This document shows, in pieces, positions 1 to 12,123 of a stretch of DNA of 64,000 nt. The translations under genes were made by a program, and so were the position numbers. How positions within the stretch are numbered: position 1 is the stretch's first letter; every line of letters begins with the position of its first letter. The DNA comes from Artemisia argyi. Lineage: Eukaryota > Streptophyta > Magnoliopsida > Asterales > Asteraceae. The stretch lies in assembly GCA_030686995.1 (NCBI GenBank), contig CM060687.1:164075323-164139322 (forward strand), given 5' to 3'. The notes below the pieces were generated by a model. The model did not search any database. It was not told where the DNA came from and saw only the letters and a program-made list of their open reading frames with translations.

Positions 1-54
1 GTTTGATATTTACACTTCGGCCCTCCTAAAAAAGTTAGGCTAGCTCCGCCACTG
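1..54. mobile_element. Right end of a hAT-like element (truncated by window start)
   Basis: The segment ends in ctccgccactg. Its reverse complement, cagtggcggagct, is the same terminal inverted repeat that opens the element at 22693. The rest of the element lies outside the window, so its TSD cannot be checked. Positions 55-118 hold AT-rich spacer only. Confidence 0.5.
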
Positions 55-127
55 CATATATTGTAGTCATCTATATCACTACACTAAAATGAGTCCCAAA
101 TTGGGATTGAGTATCAAATATTTTCTT

Positions 128-1470
128 GAAAAAATTACACAGATGTTCCTTGTGGTTTACACAGATTTCATGTTTAGTCCCTATTTTATTTTAATTACAC
201 CAGAGATACCTATTTTTAAAACTTGTCACACATTTAGTCCCTAATTTGGATGGGACGTTAGTTTATCCATTAAGTTATTTGTATCGTTAGTCTTCTGTTA
301 ATAATTTTTGCACCGTTAGTCCTCATTTCTAAAAAAGTCCTATTTTTTGCACCGTTAATCCCTCCGTTAATATTTTGCACCGTTGTCAATCTTTTTACGT
401 TTGCGTCCATTTTTTAACGTTCTCGTCCGTTTTTTTTAACGTTTTCGTCCATTTTTTTATGTTTTATTTAATCTTTTTACGTTTTCGTCCATTTTTTATG
501 TTATCGTCCGTTTTTTAATGTTTTCTTCCATTTTTTTACGTTTTCGCCCGCTTTTTTATATTTTCGTCCATTTTTTTACGTTTTCATATGCTTTTTTACG
601 TTTTTGTCCGCTTTTTTACGTTTTCTTCCGTTTTTTACGTTTTCGTTTGTTTTTTTTATGTTTTTATCTGTTTTTTACGTTTTCATCATTTTTTTATGTT
701 TTCGTCTGTTTTCTTATGTTTTAATCGGTTTTCGCCTTTTTTTTTACGTTTTCGCCTATATTTTTGTGATTAAGTAAGTATGCTAAAAGAAAATTTGACA
801 TTTGATAAAAATGTTTTTGTGTTGATTTTAAATCACGATTTTGACCCCTTTCTGTTCAGAATCATCAAAAGTGTAAAACACGAAAGTTATCCGGAATAAT
901 GTCTTACATCAAGACTTGCGAGATTTTAACCAGAAAGTGCAAAACAAGGTATGTTTACTACCAAAACTTAAGCCATTTTTTTTTACCAAATTTATAACTT
1001 ATATACGTATAAACTCTTGTAAATTTTGTACTTTTGTAAATTATCAAACTTATTTGAAAAAATGGATAAAAACGGATTAAAATGTGTGAAAATGTGAAAA
1101 AACTAACGAAACATGTAAAAATGGACAAAAACAGATAAAAACATGAGAAAAACGAACGAAAACATAAAGATGTTCATATAGTTTTCTCCGCTAAGACATT
1201 TACAGTGGCCGGTGAGCCCGATTTGATATATAACGAATGAATGATAACGAACAAAAACGGCTTAAGTTTTGGTAGTAAACAGCCCTTGTTTTGCATTTTT
1301 CAGGTTAAAATCTCGTGAGTCTTGATGTAAAACATCATTCCAGACAACTTTCGTGTTTTACACTTTTGATGATTCGGACAAAAAAGGAGTCAAATCGTGA
1401 TTTAAAATAGATTCAGAAACATTTTTTTTTATCAAATGTCAACTTTTCTTTTAGTATACTTACCTAATCA

Positions 1471-1506
<36 letters not shown>

Positions 1507-2060
1507 GGACGAAAACATAAAAAATGGCAAAAACGGATAAAAACATAAGAAAATAGATAAAAACGTAAAAAAAGGGACAAAAGATTGACAAAAACGTTAA
1601 AAATGGACGAAAACGTTAAAAGACGGACGAGAAGGTAAAAAAATAGACGAAAACGTAAAAAGATTGACAAAAACGTAAAAAAAATGGATGACAACATTAA
1701 AAAGAAACGGACGAGAACGTAAAAAATGGACGAAAACGTAAAAAGATAGACAAAAACGTAAAAAATGAATGAAAACGTTAAAAAACAGGTCAAAAACATT
1801 AAAAAAGACAAAAATGTAAAAAGATTGATAACGGTGCAAAAAATGAGGGCTTTTTTAGAAAATGAGGATTAATGGTGCAAAAAATATTAACGGAGGACTA
1901 ACGGTGCAAATAACTTAACGGATAAACTAACGGCCCATCCGAATTAGGGACTAAATGTGTGACAAGTTTCAAAAATAAGTATCTCTGGTGTAATTAAAAT
2001 GAGTTACAGACTAAACATGAAATCTGTGTAAACCACAAGGACCATATGTGTAATTTTTTC
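128..2060. mobile_element. Mutator-type foldback element with 9-bp TSD
   Basis: The element is a nearly complete palindrome. The left arm (about 128-975) is mirrored by the right arm (about 1260-2060), around a loop of roughly 285 bp. It begins gaaaaaattacac and ends gtgtaattttttc. The 9-bp sequence tattttctt sits directly outside both ends (119-127 and 2061-2069), which fits the 9-bp TSD of the Mutator superfamily. The middle of each arm (about 400-760 and 1510-1820) is a minisatellite of roughly 18-20 bp units of the type acgttttcgtccatttttt. An A-run lies at 1471-1504. It has no transposase, so it is non-autonomous. Open frames inside are translations of the low-complexity repeat. Confidence 0.85.
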
Positions 2061-2129
2061 TATTTTCTTTGTATAAAACCCTATCATTAGGGTGGTTTTC
2101 TTGAACTTTTCATTATTTGTAAGTCGCAT

Positions 2130-2772
2130 TAGGGATGAGCATGGTTCTGGAACCGGAACCAGTGGATCCGAGAACCGATTTCTTTGAAAATTGGGAACCG
2201 AGAACCGAACCGAATATAGTTTTTGGTTCTGGATCTGGTTCCGGTTCTTTTGGATCTACCCGTATAGGAACTGCTTTTCTATTAAGCTAATAAAAAACAT
2301 AAAAAATTAATTTTTTTTAAGAACTTATAACTATTTACATTTAAGCAAATAACAATTAACAACTAAACCATAAACTCAAATAATCAATCATTCTATAGTT
2401 ACTTTCACTTGTTCATAATTTTTAACAAAACAATAATGCATAACAATCCTAAAAACAAAATAAAATTACTTAAAACTTTGTTCATATCTGTTAGGCAAAG
2501 TATTAATAAAACTAAAAGCGCTACGTGATGATCATGTGACTACGTGATGATGATAGATAATAAACAATGTAATAATAAAAGTGCTAGCAAATTTCAGCAT
2601 AATGAACATGTAAAGCTAATCGAATGCGAATATAAATAAAATATAAACTTACTTCCTTTGTTTTGATAATGATGAATGATCTTGGAATGCTATTAAGTTT
2701 AGATTAATTATTGATTTATGGATGTTTCAGTAAATTAAAGATTAGGGTTTAGAGTGTTTGGCTTTTGGCTAT

Positions 2773-2818
<46 letters not shown>

Positions 2819-3066
2819 GATACGTAGAATTTGATTAATATTTTGATAACAAGTAAAAAAATTACATATTTTTATAATTATTGGATCTTTGGTTCCGGAA
2901 CAGAGAACCGGTGGAACCGATCCGAATCAACCCAAGAACCAAAAAATCTCAAAATCAAGAACTGGAATTGGAACCATTGGTTCCGGTTCCAGTTCGGTTC
3001 TTCATGGTTCCGGTCCAGATCTCGGTCCGGTTCCGGTTCTTTGGTTCTTTTGCTCATCCATCCCTA
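2130..3066. mobile_element. hAT-like non-autonomous element, GGTTC-rich
   Basis: The ends are tagggatgagca and tgctcatccatcccta, a hAT-like terminal inverted repeat. The flanking octamers agtcgcat (2122-2129) and agtctcat (3067-3074) match at 7 of 8 bases, consistent with an aged 8-bp TSD. Both subterminal regions (about 2140-2260 and 2880-3050) carry many copies of GGTTC/GAACC, such as ggttccgg and gaaccgg. The centre is AT-rich with a T-run of about 40 at 2776-2815. No coding capacity is seen. Confidence 0.75.
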
Positions 3067-3478
3067 AGTCTCATCTTTATTATCTCTTTTTATCTTTCAT
3101 CTCTCTAAACTCAATATTAAAAATAAATATATATATTAACTAGTTAAACGATTATTTAATATTTTAAATATATATTCTCTCTCATTTATTAAATTAAAAT
3201 TCAAATCTAAATCCTAAATCTATTTACAAACCAAACGGGCACTTAGATTTGTATTATGATTTGAATTTGAATTTAATGTAGCAAATTAAAAATATATTTA
3301 AAAATAAATAAACTTTTTTTTTTTTTTTTTTTTTTTTTTATTATTATTTTTTTTTTAATTTGATAAATTTGAATTTGACTTACATTAATGGAGATGGACC
3401 CCCTTTCAAATCCAAACTCATCAACCAATCATCACTTTTATGTGTCCAATACAATATTCCTTCCCAAAAACCATAAAC
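3067..3478. other. AT-rich spacer
   Basis: No gene is visible. The stretch is AT-rich with a T-run near 3313-3339. The last five bases, taaac, are the left target-site copy of the next LTR. Confidence 0.6.
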
Positions 3479-6400
3479 TGTAACACCCCCAATTCATGGA
3501 TGCAGCAGAATTCAAACTGGGTGTTACTCGACGGCACAATAGTCACAATAATAGAAAACGAACTCCAATTGAGTCGTTTTAAAAGATGTATCATTCAAAT
3601 TATATAAATATCAGAGATTTCAAAATGAGGTCCCAATTGGTTCCATGTTTACAATGTATAATAAATGAGTTTTGAATGATAATAAAATTTATAGCCCTCT
3701 TGAGTATCCGTGTCCTTCCGTGCCATCCTTGATCGTCATGAACCTGAAATACATGCTTGAGAGGTCAACACAAAGGTTGAGTGATATTCATAGAGTTTGT
3801 TTAATCGTTTGAACACAATATGTTGGTAGTGTGAGTTATAGGCTCACACCAATGTTTGGAAAACAAAATCGTTATTTATTTCACTAAGCTTATGACACCA
3901 TAACGTTAACGTGTACCAATATCGATCGGCAGATTTATCCCGGTAGGTACTTTGCTAACATACCTAATCTCAAATATTAATGCATTTGTTTGAACTTAGT
4001 CAATACAAATGGGATTCGTCAATCCCAATAGGCCTATTAATAATATTCGCGCTCACTATTGCTAGTGACTAAATGGTTCATAATAAAGGATCTCGGTTTA
4101 GCAAGGTTGGTACTTAGTGATAATAAAACAATCAGGTAAGCATACAATTTAAAAATATTGTGCTCGGTTAAAATAGCATGTATTCCCCCCAAGGGTTTGT
4201 AAAACATTGAAGTAATGTAAAGTGGGGCTATGAACTCACCTTAAGTAAGATAGCAAGTAATGAAGGTAATGGTTGGATCGTGAAGGTTTCTACGAGCAAC
4301 CTATAATAGAATGTCGCGACTTAGGATTGGAGTAAAGAATACGAAGTAGTGCCTATATATATATCTTGCATTTAGTCCATGATGTGGTATGATGTATATT
4401 GTAAGTCTTTGAAAGTAATGATTCATGAAACATGTATGTTTTGTATATCGTTTACTACCGTTCGGACCGACATAATTCAGAAGTCATGTTAGTAAGCGTT
4501 CGAGGAGCCAGGACACTTTAACTCGTAAATCCACAACTCAACTCGACGGCTTACATAATGAACTCCTCACATGAGGCTCCCTACTATTGTAGTAGTTGAT
4601 GAAATATATAGATATAAGTTTTGATCCGAAAGGTTACATGTCCGATATTTGTATAAACTTAGGAAAGTTTATTAGTACATGAAGATTGTTATTAGGGGGA
4701 GTTTCATAAGTCTTGAATGACCATTTTCTCTTGGTAATATCTCATGGTTTCCTTTTAGGTGAAGTAGATCCAAATTGTTTGTTCAAGTTATCGCCTAACT
4801 CATTGTTTCATGTTTACGCCTATGTAAGTTGTTATGGTCATTTCGTCATGGCCTAGCCATGACCTTTGGTCCTTGTTCCAAGGTCATGAGACACAACCTT
4901 GGCTCTAGCCATGGTGGTGGTCTTGATTATTGGTCATAAGACCTCTTGTTCCTTTTAAAGTATAACCATAATATAGTGACTTATATATATGTAAATAGCT
5001 GTTAAGAAATTGAGAAATATCTCACTCAGAAAGTGTTTTCAAGGCTCGAGCCTCTTTGTTCCTGAAGGAAAACGTGATTCCGGACAACTTTCGTGTTTTA
5101 ACTTTTTCATGAAACGGACCAGAAAGGCCTCTTTTTGCGTGTTTAAAGTTTCTGTAACAGAAAGTTTTGGCAGCTTTGCCGCAAAGTTTTGGTAATTTCA
5201 AATCGTCATAACTTTTGACTCGTATACTCGTTTTAGGTGGTTCAAATTGATACGGTTTCCTTGTTAGGTCCTCTACCACAATATGTAATGATCCAATATC
5301 ATGTTTTTACCATTTTAATCAGGTCTTTCCAAGAAAATCACTAGTTTACTTGTTTTAATAACTTGTTTTAACAATCAATAATAATAACATGTTTTACTTA
5401 TTTTTATACATCATGGACATAACTACAAGACATAATATAGCAAGAATAACATGTAAATAACATGATTATGATATTTAAGCAAGGAAGTGTATTAGGTTTT
5501 GCTTACAACTTTGGGCTTTCTAAAGAAAGGAAGTTAAGAACAAGGATTAGGACTTTGATTGAACTAGTATCTTTAGCTTCCAACTTCTCTAATCTCTTGA
5601 CACCAACTTGTGACTACTTGAGAAGGCACTTGAAGTCTCTACTAGAACACTTCTTGTGTGGATGGAAGATCACCAAAAGAATGAGAAAACTAGTACAAGG
5701 ATCATGTGAAACTTTACAAGAGCTTCTACAATGATATAGACTTTGTAGCTTGAAATCAAAGATGAATCTCTCTTGGAATATACATATGGCTGGATTTTTG
5801 GTATTAAAATGAAGAGGAATGAGCTTATATTTATACTAGGATGAGGAGGTTAGGTTTATACTAATACATGGTTCAAAATGTAACACATGAAACCTAGAAA
5901 TTCTATACTTGTAAGTATTTTGACCACAAAACTTTCCAAGGCTCATCACCAAGCCACCAATGCATGGTGATGTGCATAAATTTCGTCCATATGGTTATAT
6001 GGATGACTTGGTTGGTCATTTTGATATTATCTTGATTTATGGAGTGAGTTTTGGTCCCGTTAATCGCTAACCGTAAATGATTAGGCCTCAAAACGTAAAA
6101 CCGGGTGTCGTAAAATTATGGAACTTGAAAGTATTGATAAACATGTCAATAAGTTCCATAATAAAATATAAAATGAGTGGTAGGTTCCATTTGGGTGGTA
6201 AACCCTGCTAAAAGCTGGAAACACGGGTCTAAAACGCGTAATACGTAAAATGTACGAATTTTGCGTAAAACTGAGAAAAGTAAAATGTTACTTTTCTAAT
6301 ATGATATAAATGATTTAAAATGACTTATAATGTCTAGACTGGGCTCAGTCTAGTGTCGGTTGGTATTAAATGTCCTTTAGACATCAAACCGTAAGCCTAA

Positions 6401-6946
6401 AAATCACGAAATGACTTATAAAATCAAGGAATGATTTTTAGTCAATGGAGGAGGGAAAAATATGTTGACTTTTTCTAATAAGTTGAAAACTTAAATCGTC
6501 TTAGAAATGCGGTGCAGGTATAGGCTAGGGTTACGGCTGAGTAAAAACGCTTAAAACTGAAAATTCCAGTTTTTCACGGCCGAGGTTTATTTTTGGTCAT
6601 GTTTTTCTCAGTCATGATTTATTCTCAAATAAATCATGAGTGTGTCAAACATTTTTCTGATACGGGGAAAATTAACGCGACCGAATTTCGTTGTGCGTAG
6701 AATTTTTGAATGACGTTTTACCCTAAAACGTGTAATTCCGTGTAATTCCTTAATAACTTTCACGAAAATGAGCTTATGAATGTCAAACTTTTAATTTGCC
6801 ATGGAAATGATTTATCACTTCAGCCCAAGAAATAAAAATCAAGTTTCGGGAAAAATTTCGGGAAAAATGAATAGTAAAATGAATAGTAAATGTGAATAGT
6901 GAATTTTCCGGGAATAGTAATTAACCTGAAATTGCGAATTGTTACA
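3479..6946. mobile_element. Solo LTR of a Ty3/gypsy-type element
   Basis: It starts TGTAACACCC and ends GTTACA, giving a 6-bp terminal inverted repeat TGTAAC/GTTACA. The pentamer taaac lies immediately outside both ends (3474-3478 and 6947-6951), a perfect 5-bp TSD. The first ~330 bp align by eye with the LTRs of the gypsy element at 42661 (the fragment tcaaaatgaggtccca, a 'tttatagcc' block, 'catagagttt'), so it is a diverged member of the same family. There is no internal region, so unequal recombination between two LTRs most likely removed it. Open frames within (for example 5010-5279) have no recognisable product. Confidence 0.8.
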
Positions 6947-8690
6947 TAAACCAAACAAACCCTTAATATTCTTCTAGGAAATGACGAAAGATAATGTGCA
7001 TTTGGAATTCAGGTTTTTTACTGATGGAATGGCATCTCCGTTCTCGAGTTATTTTGTAGAAAGAAAGGAAAGGAAATGATAGAAAACTGAAATTCTATTG
7101 TGTTTTTAAGTTTTTCTTGGACAGAAAGAAAATGAAATTACATGAAATTATTATCATTTTTCTTCAAGAAATTCCCGCCCAAATATGAGCGGATTTGGAT
7201 GGAAACAATCCTACACCCGAACTATTTAGTATATAATAACTAATATAAACTTCAGTATTTACTTATATATGATAAATGAACATGTTTAAAATAGTATAAA
7301 TGTAATTTTGTCTATTTTCCTTTCTTTTTAACCAACTCAAAAACACAACATTATTTCTTTTATTTTCATTTTATTTCTACTCGAGAACATGAAATATAAA
7401 ATTGACTTTCTTTCCTTTTCTTTACTTTTCTTTTCTTTACACATCATTTCTATTTCCACCTAAAAAAAACTCAAGAATACAACAATGTTTGGTATTGGGG
7501 TTTTGGCACTACAGTGAATAATCAATGTGAAAAATCATTCCGCAAAGAGTTTGTGGGTTTTCTGTTGATTTCCTTCTTTTTCACACATTTGCATCTCACT
7601 CTCGATCTATCTCTCTCACATACATGTATTTGTTTTTTTATATTACTTTATATATTAAAATAATTAGTAAATTTAAATTTCAGATTTTCACTAAAAGTTC
7701 TTTTATTTAATAAAATATTTTTTCTTTCCTATTTTCTTTCGTTACATACCATATCCAAATCCGATTCTAATCTCATCTACAATCCAAACACATATAAGTT
7801 AGGGCCCTACTATTATTATCGGTTCTATTATCTGTACCCATTTTTATTACTTTGTCTAAAAATAAATGTTCAGTTTAACTTTAATTAATTTTTCAACTTT
7901 AACCTTAATTATCTGTACCCATTTTTAACTACTTGTTAGCTCTGGTATAAAAATAAGTGTTTATTTTGACTTTAAAAGTATTTCTTTTTCAACTTTAACT
8001 TTAATTATCTTTTGTGTTATATAATATTTGATCCAAATATATGACTAGATTGGATTTTAAATGTATATTCATTGTTATAATTTTCATTAATTATTATATA
8101 ACACAAATAAATATATATTCAAAAGCAAAGTTTAAAAAGAAAACTTAAAAAAATCAAACTAGACATTTATTTTGAGACGAACCGAGTATATAAAAGTTAT
8201 ACTACAAATCTGGTTACCTTTTTTCAATGTCAGAATCTCTTTCATTTTCTTCTTTGGTTTTTTCTTTATCCATAATATTTTTTTTTTCTTTGTCCTTATT
8301 TTAACTGGGCACGATATACCAATTAGATATACTAATTAGTACAAAGTTATCAACCATATTCTTTCTTTCGTGATTGATAGTTGAACTTTGTGGTCAGTCT
8401 TCAACGATAGAGGGGTAACTTGTCTATTAAGCTCAAGGTTCTAAAAGGCGCGCCTTAGCGCCTCTAAGGTGTCGCTAAGGCGTGATTCGTGTCCTCGGTG
8501 TTACGAAACAGACCAAGGCGTCCTCTTAAGGCATGGCACATGATGAGGCATGAAAAGGCGTGAGGCATGGCACCTTATTTTGAAGCTTTTAAAGGATTTA
8601 CTAGTATTTGTGCTAGAATTAACGAATTACTAATATAAGGGATTTGGGTTTGGGCATGATAACTTTATAAATCAATTTCAAGAAAGGTGG
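6947..8690. other. Non-coding spacer with degraded short repeats
   Basis: No gene is seen. Purine-rich gaaaggaaagg sequences near 7055-7080 are mirrored by pyrimidine-rich ctttccttttc near 7410-7440, suggesting an old inverted-repeat MITE. A second repeat-like block (7840-8190) has two 'attatctgtacccattttta' copies. At 8445-8500 there is a perfect 12-bp palindrome aaggcgcgcctt followed by related gcgccttagcg words. Confidence 0.5.
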
Positions 8691-8699
8691 GTCGGATCC

Positions 8700-8882
8700 G
8701 TCACCACGTTTGAGGCAAGAAAGGTGGGTCGACAGATGTGATACCTACCGTCGCAAGGCAAGAGAAATACGCGACTAAGAAACTCATACTCAGCGCCAAC
8801 AAGACCTTATGGAACATGTGTGGCAAAAACGTCTTCAATGAAAATGACAACAACAACAACAACAAGATTCCGAAGACGATGA
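8700..8882 (+). pseudogene. Possible PIF/Harbinger transposase C-terminal remnant
   Basis: One plus frame reads a segment ending in QRQQDLMEHVWQKRLQ, then several stops, then a poly-Q/acidic tail (CAA repeats, D-S-E-D-D-E, stop). A '..Q.DL.EH.W' C-terminus is what I associate with plant PIF/Harbinger transposases. The frame has internal stops and no upstream catalytic DDE region, so it is at best a fragment. The CAA run could also be plain microsatellite. Confidence 0.35.
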
Positions 8883-10578
8883 ATAAGTATTTGTAACTCG
8901 TATGTTTTTAAATTTCAAATGTTTCGTATTTTTTTCGTTGTATTTTTTTTAGTTTGATTATAATTCGTATTGTAATGTTTTAAGCATTAATGTTATGTTA
9001 GTTATTAAATGAAATATTTGTTTTAGTTTAGAAGTTGAACTTGAAAATAGTTGAGTTAAAGTTGAGTTAAGGTGAGTGTTGGTATTTTAGTGTAAAATAG
9101 ATTGAGTTTAATATGCATATAAGGGTCGACACTTATATGAATATTAACTGGACTAACGGGGGTTCCAAGGGGGCGGTAGCCCCCTTGGTGGGGGTTCGGG
9201 GGCAACGCCCCTGAGAGAAGCAGGGTCCAAGGGGCAGCGCCCCTGGCTGGGGTCGAGCTAATTTTGACAGATTGAGACCTTGAAACTGCCTAAAGGCAGT
9301 TAACCCTAAAACGTTTTAGAAGGATACAGAAAAAACGTTTTCTGTAGACACAGAAACAGAAGAACAAAAACATCATACACAAACTTGAATCAATTAGATT
9401 TTATCCGGTCGTTAATTGGTATCCACTCCAATTTAATCGATCTGAAAGCGTTCATACTCGTGACTTCTAATTGCTATCAGGATACTATCACCCCACATAC
9501 GACACATAAACAACAGTGAGTGCTTTTTTTTATTTTTTATTTATTTTTTATTTTTTTTAAGGTGAAAAAGTTAAAGCTGATGTACCGCTGATGTGGCACT
9601 GGGTGAAACCTTAACTTAGTGTGAAGACACCTTATGCTCTAAGGTTGCTCTTATCCTCATTTAAAATTGCGCTCAACACGATTTGAGTTTAGCATAAACT
9701 TCTTTACTTTAATACTTAGTTTATACATACAAATGACAACTAATTTTTGGAAGGTGAGTTATGACTAAAAGTTGGAATGGAAACAACAACAAGAACTTTC
9801 ATGCCACTTTTGAGTTAAAAAGTCATTGTTGCGACTAAAAGTTATTTTTATGACTTTGAAAACTTTGTACTTTTACTTTAATTTTGATATTTACTTTATA
9901 TATGTAAATAACTAAATACTAATTTGCAAAAAGTTTTTAACGTGGGTTGTTATTCTCCTCCTTGCAAGCTCATATTTTCTACTCTAGTTATATTTGCTTG
10001 TTAAACAATCCATCGTTGCGTTTTCTTGTATGCTATACTTTTCTGAACTAGACTGGTTTGCTTTTAACCGAACCCCGTTTTCCTTTAACTTTTGCTAGTG
10101 TTAACCAATACCCTCACCAGCTTCCACCGTCAACCACCACCATCATCACCAACTACCATCAACCACTACATACACCATAAAAACCCATACAAGAGAAGCT
10201 TTAGTAACCCTATTCTAAACACGAAAATAGCAACAAGATGTGTTCAAAATATTCAAAATGACAACAAGATGTTGGCATGTTGGTCAACGGTGGAGGAGGT
10301 GTTCATTGGCGACGTTGGTAGTGGTTGGGTTGTGTTGTTTTTACTTTAAAAAGACAGATAAATGAGATGAATGAAAAATATGAGAATTCATTGATAAACA
10401 AATGGGCATGTCATGTTTGTACATACTATGACCTCTTTAAACATAAAAAAGAAACATTGACTAAACTAGATACTTTGTGAAAGTAGAATGACCTTCAAGT
10501 TTAAATTAAAGTAGAATAACCCGCACGTGGAATGGTGGATCTAGAGCGAAAATTGAGGTCTAACTTGAAGCACCTTCA

Positions 10579-10629
<51 letters not shown>

Positions 10630-10917
10630 CCTGTTTTAGTACTAGTTCTTTATAAAGGACCAGTGTTGTTAAATATAAGACAAGTATTTGTCAAGCTTGA
10701 AGTCGATTTTAATATTGGCTAACGAGTCGTGAAGGGGATATTAAATTTAGTGTTTCATATGACATGTTTCGTGAAGATAAAAGCACCCGGAGCAGTGCCA
10801 AATCCCGCCTGGGATTTTGTCCAATGTCACTGGGATAAAACCTTAGTGAAGATATTGTTGAACATTATTTTTGTTATCCAATAAATGAACGTTGCCTTGT
10901 TTATAACTATCAGTCGG
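8883..10917. other. Non-coding spacer with GC-rich palindromes and a long T-run
   Basis: No supported gene. At 9150-9250 an unusually GC-rich block holds CCAAGGGGGC-GGTA-GCCCCCTTGG, a perfect 10-bp-stem hairpin, followed by related aggggcagcgcccct words. A T-run of about 49 occupies 10581-10629. The 85-aa frame at 10092-10349 opens with a Thr/Pro-rich repeat and has no family resemblance. Confidence 0.5.
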
Positions 10918-11978
10918 CAAAAGTCTCGTGTTGCAGCTTACTCATCTCTTAAATCTTGTAAAGACTTCTTGAACGGATTCTCCCCCATCACTGATATGTC
11001 TCGATATGTGATTCTTCATTATTTATTCTACAACAGGGTTCTCAGGTTGCTTATTTACTTATCTATGTCGATGATATTATCCTTACAGCTTCCTCTACTG
11101 CTCTGTTTCAGCAGATCATTGCTTCCTTACACAGTGAGTTTGACATGACTGACCTTGGGGAACTTAATTATTTTCTTGGTATCTCTGCTACTCGCCATTC
11201 TACAGGATTGTTTCTATCTCAGCGGAAGTATGCTATTCAGCTTCTTGAGCATGCACACATGGCCTAATGTAACCCTTCGCGAACACTAGTTGACACTAAT
11301 TCTAAACTGGGCCCCGAAGGTATTCCGGTTCAGGATCCTACTTTTTATCGCAGTCTTGCAGGTGGGCTACAGTACCTCACGTTTACACGCCCGGATTTGT
11401 CTTCTGCAGTACAGCAGATTTGTCTTTATATGCACGATTCGCGGGAGCCACACTTTGCTGCTCTTAAACGTATCATCAACGGACCTTGGATTTTGGCCTA
11501 CACCTATATTCATCCTCCACTACTTCTCTTGTTGGTTATACAGATGCTGATTGGGTGGGTTGCCCCTCTACACGATGGTCCACTTCAGGTTATTATGTTT
11601 TTCTGGGTGATAATTTACTATCTTGGTCATCTAAGCGTCAGCACACCCTCTCCCGTTCTAGTGCTGAAGCCGAATATCGGGGTGTTGCTAACGTTGTGGC
11701 TGAGACTGTCTGGCTTCATAATCTGCTTTGTAAGTTACATTCTCCTTTATCGTCTGCCACTCTTGTCTACTGTGATAATGTTAGTGCCATCTATATGTCT
11801 GCCAACCCTGTTCAGCATCAGCGGACAAAACATATTGAGATTGACATACATTTTGTCTGCCAACCCTGTTCAGTATGCCGATATCTTCACCAAGGGACTG
11901 CCTTCCGCTTTGTTTGAAGAGTTTCGATCCAGTTTGAGTGTCCGACCACCTCCCACTCCAACTGCGGGGGAGTATTAG
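10918..11978 (+). pseudogene. Ty1/copia reverse transcriptase-RNase H remnant
   Basis: Across several frames the plus strand encodes the end of a copia polyprotein: the YVDD active-site box (near 11065), 'DLGELNYFLGI', 'TRPDLSSAVQQICLYM', then the RNase H blocks 'GYTDADWVGCP' and 'SAEAEYRGVANVVAE' and a C-terminal '..FTKGLPSALFEEFRSSL'. Stops and frameshifts separate the pieces (for example TAA after the HAHMA block near 11266). The sequence gcgggggagta right after the stop resembles a polypurine tract, followed by a decayed LTR start (about 11974, 'tattagtcgtta'). No gag, protease or integrase precedes it. Known of the family: these domains copy retrotransposon RNA into DNA. Confidence 0.85.
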
Positions 11979-12123
11979 TCGTTATATTTATGCTAGGCCC
12001 ATTTGTGTATTTGCAATGTTTTGTTGGCCAAGCCCATGGTGATTAGCTCTAGAATAATCTTCTGTAAAGTATATTATGATTATGTGACTTAATGATAATC
12101 AAGGGAAAATACACCTTCCAACA
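11974..12123 (+). repeat. Decayed 3' LTR of the copia remnant
   Basis: Directly downstream of the purine tract comes tattagtcgttatatttatg, similar to the TGTTAGTCGTAT start of the copia LTR at 18219-18347. The outer end is not clear, and the duplicated LRAT-gene segment begins at about 12124. Confidence 0.4.

Noticed and set aside
518..773. Open frames rich in Phe/Leu/Arg/Val (and mirror frames at 1464-1839)
   Set aside because: They are translations of the acgttttcgtcc minisatellite in the foldback element arms; both arms give the same text because they are inverted copies.
2831..3143. Three overlapping 75-84 aa plus frames
   Set aside because: They read the GGTTC/GAACC array of the hAT-like element and have no independent coding features.
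5010..5279. Frames on both strands of 61 and 85 codons
   Set aside because: They lie inside the solo LTR and resemble no element protein.
11397..11978. 193-codon plus frame
   Set aside because: Mostly an out-of-frame reading of copia RNase H; the true domain text is in the 11486-11917 frame and fragments around it.
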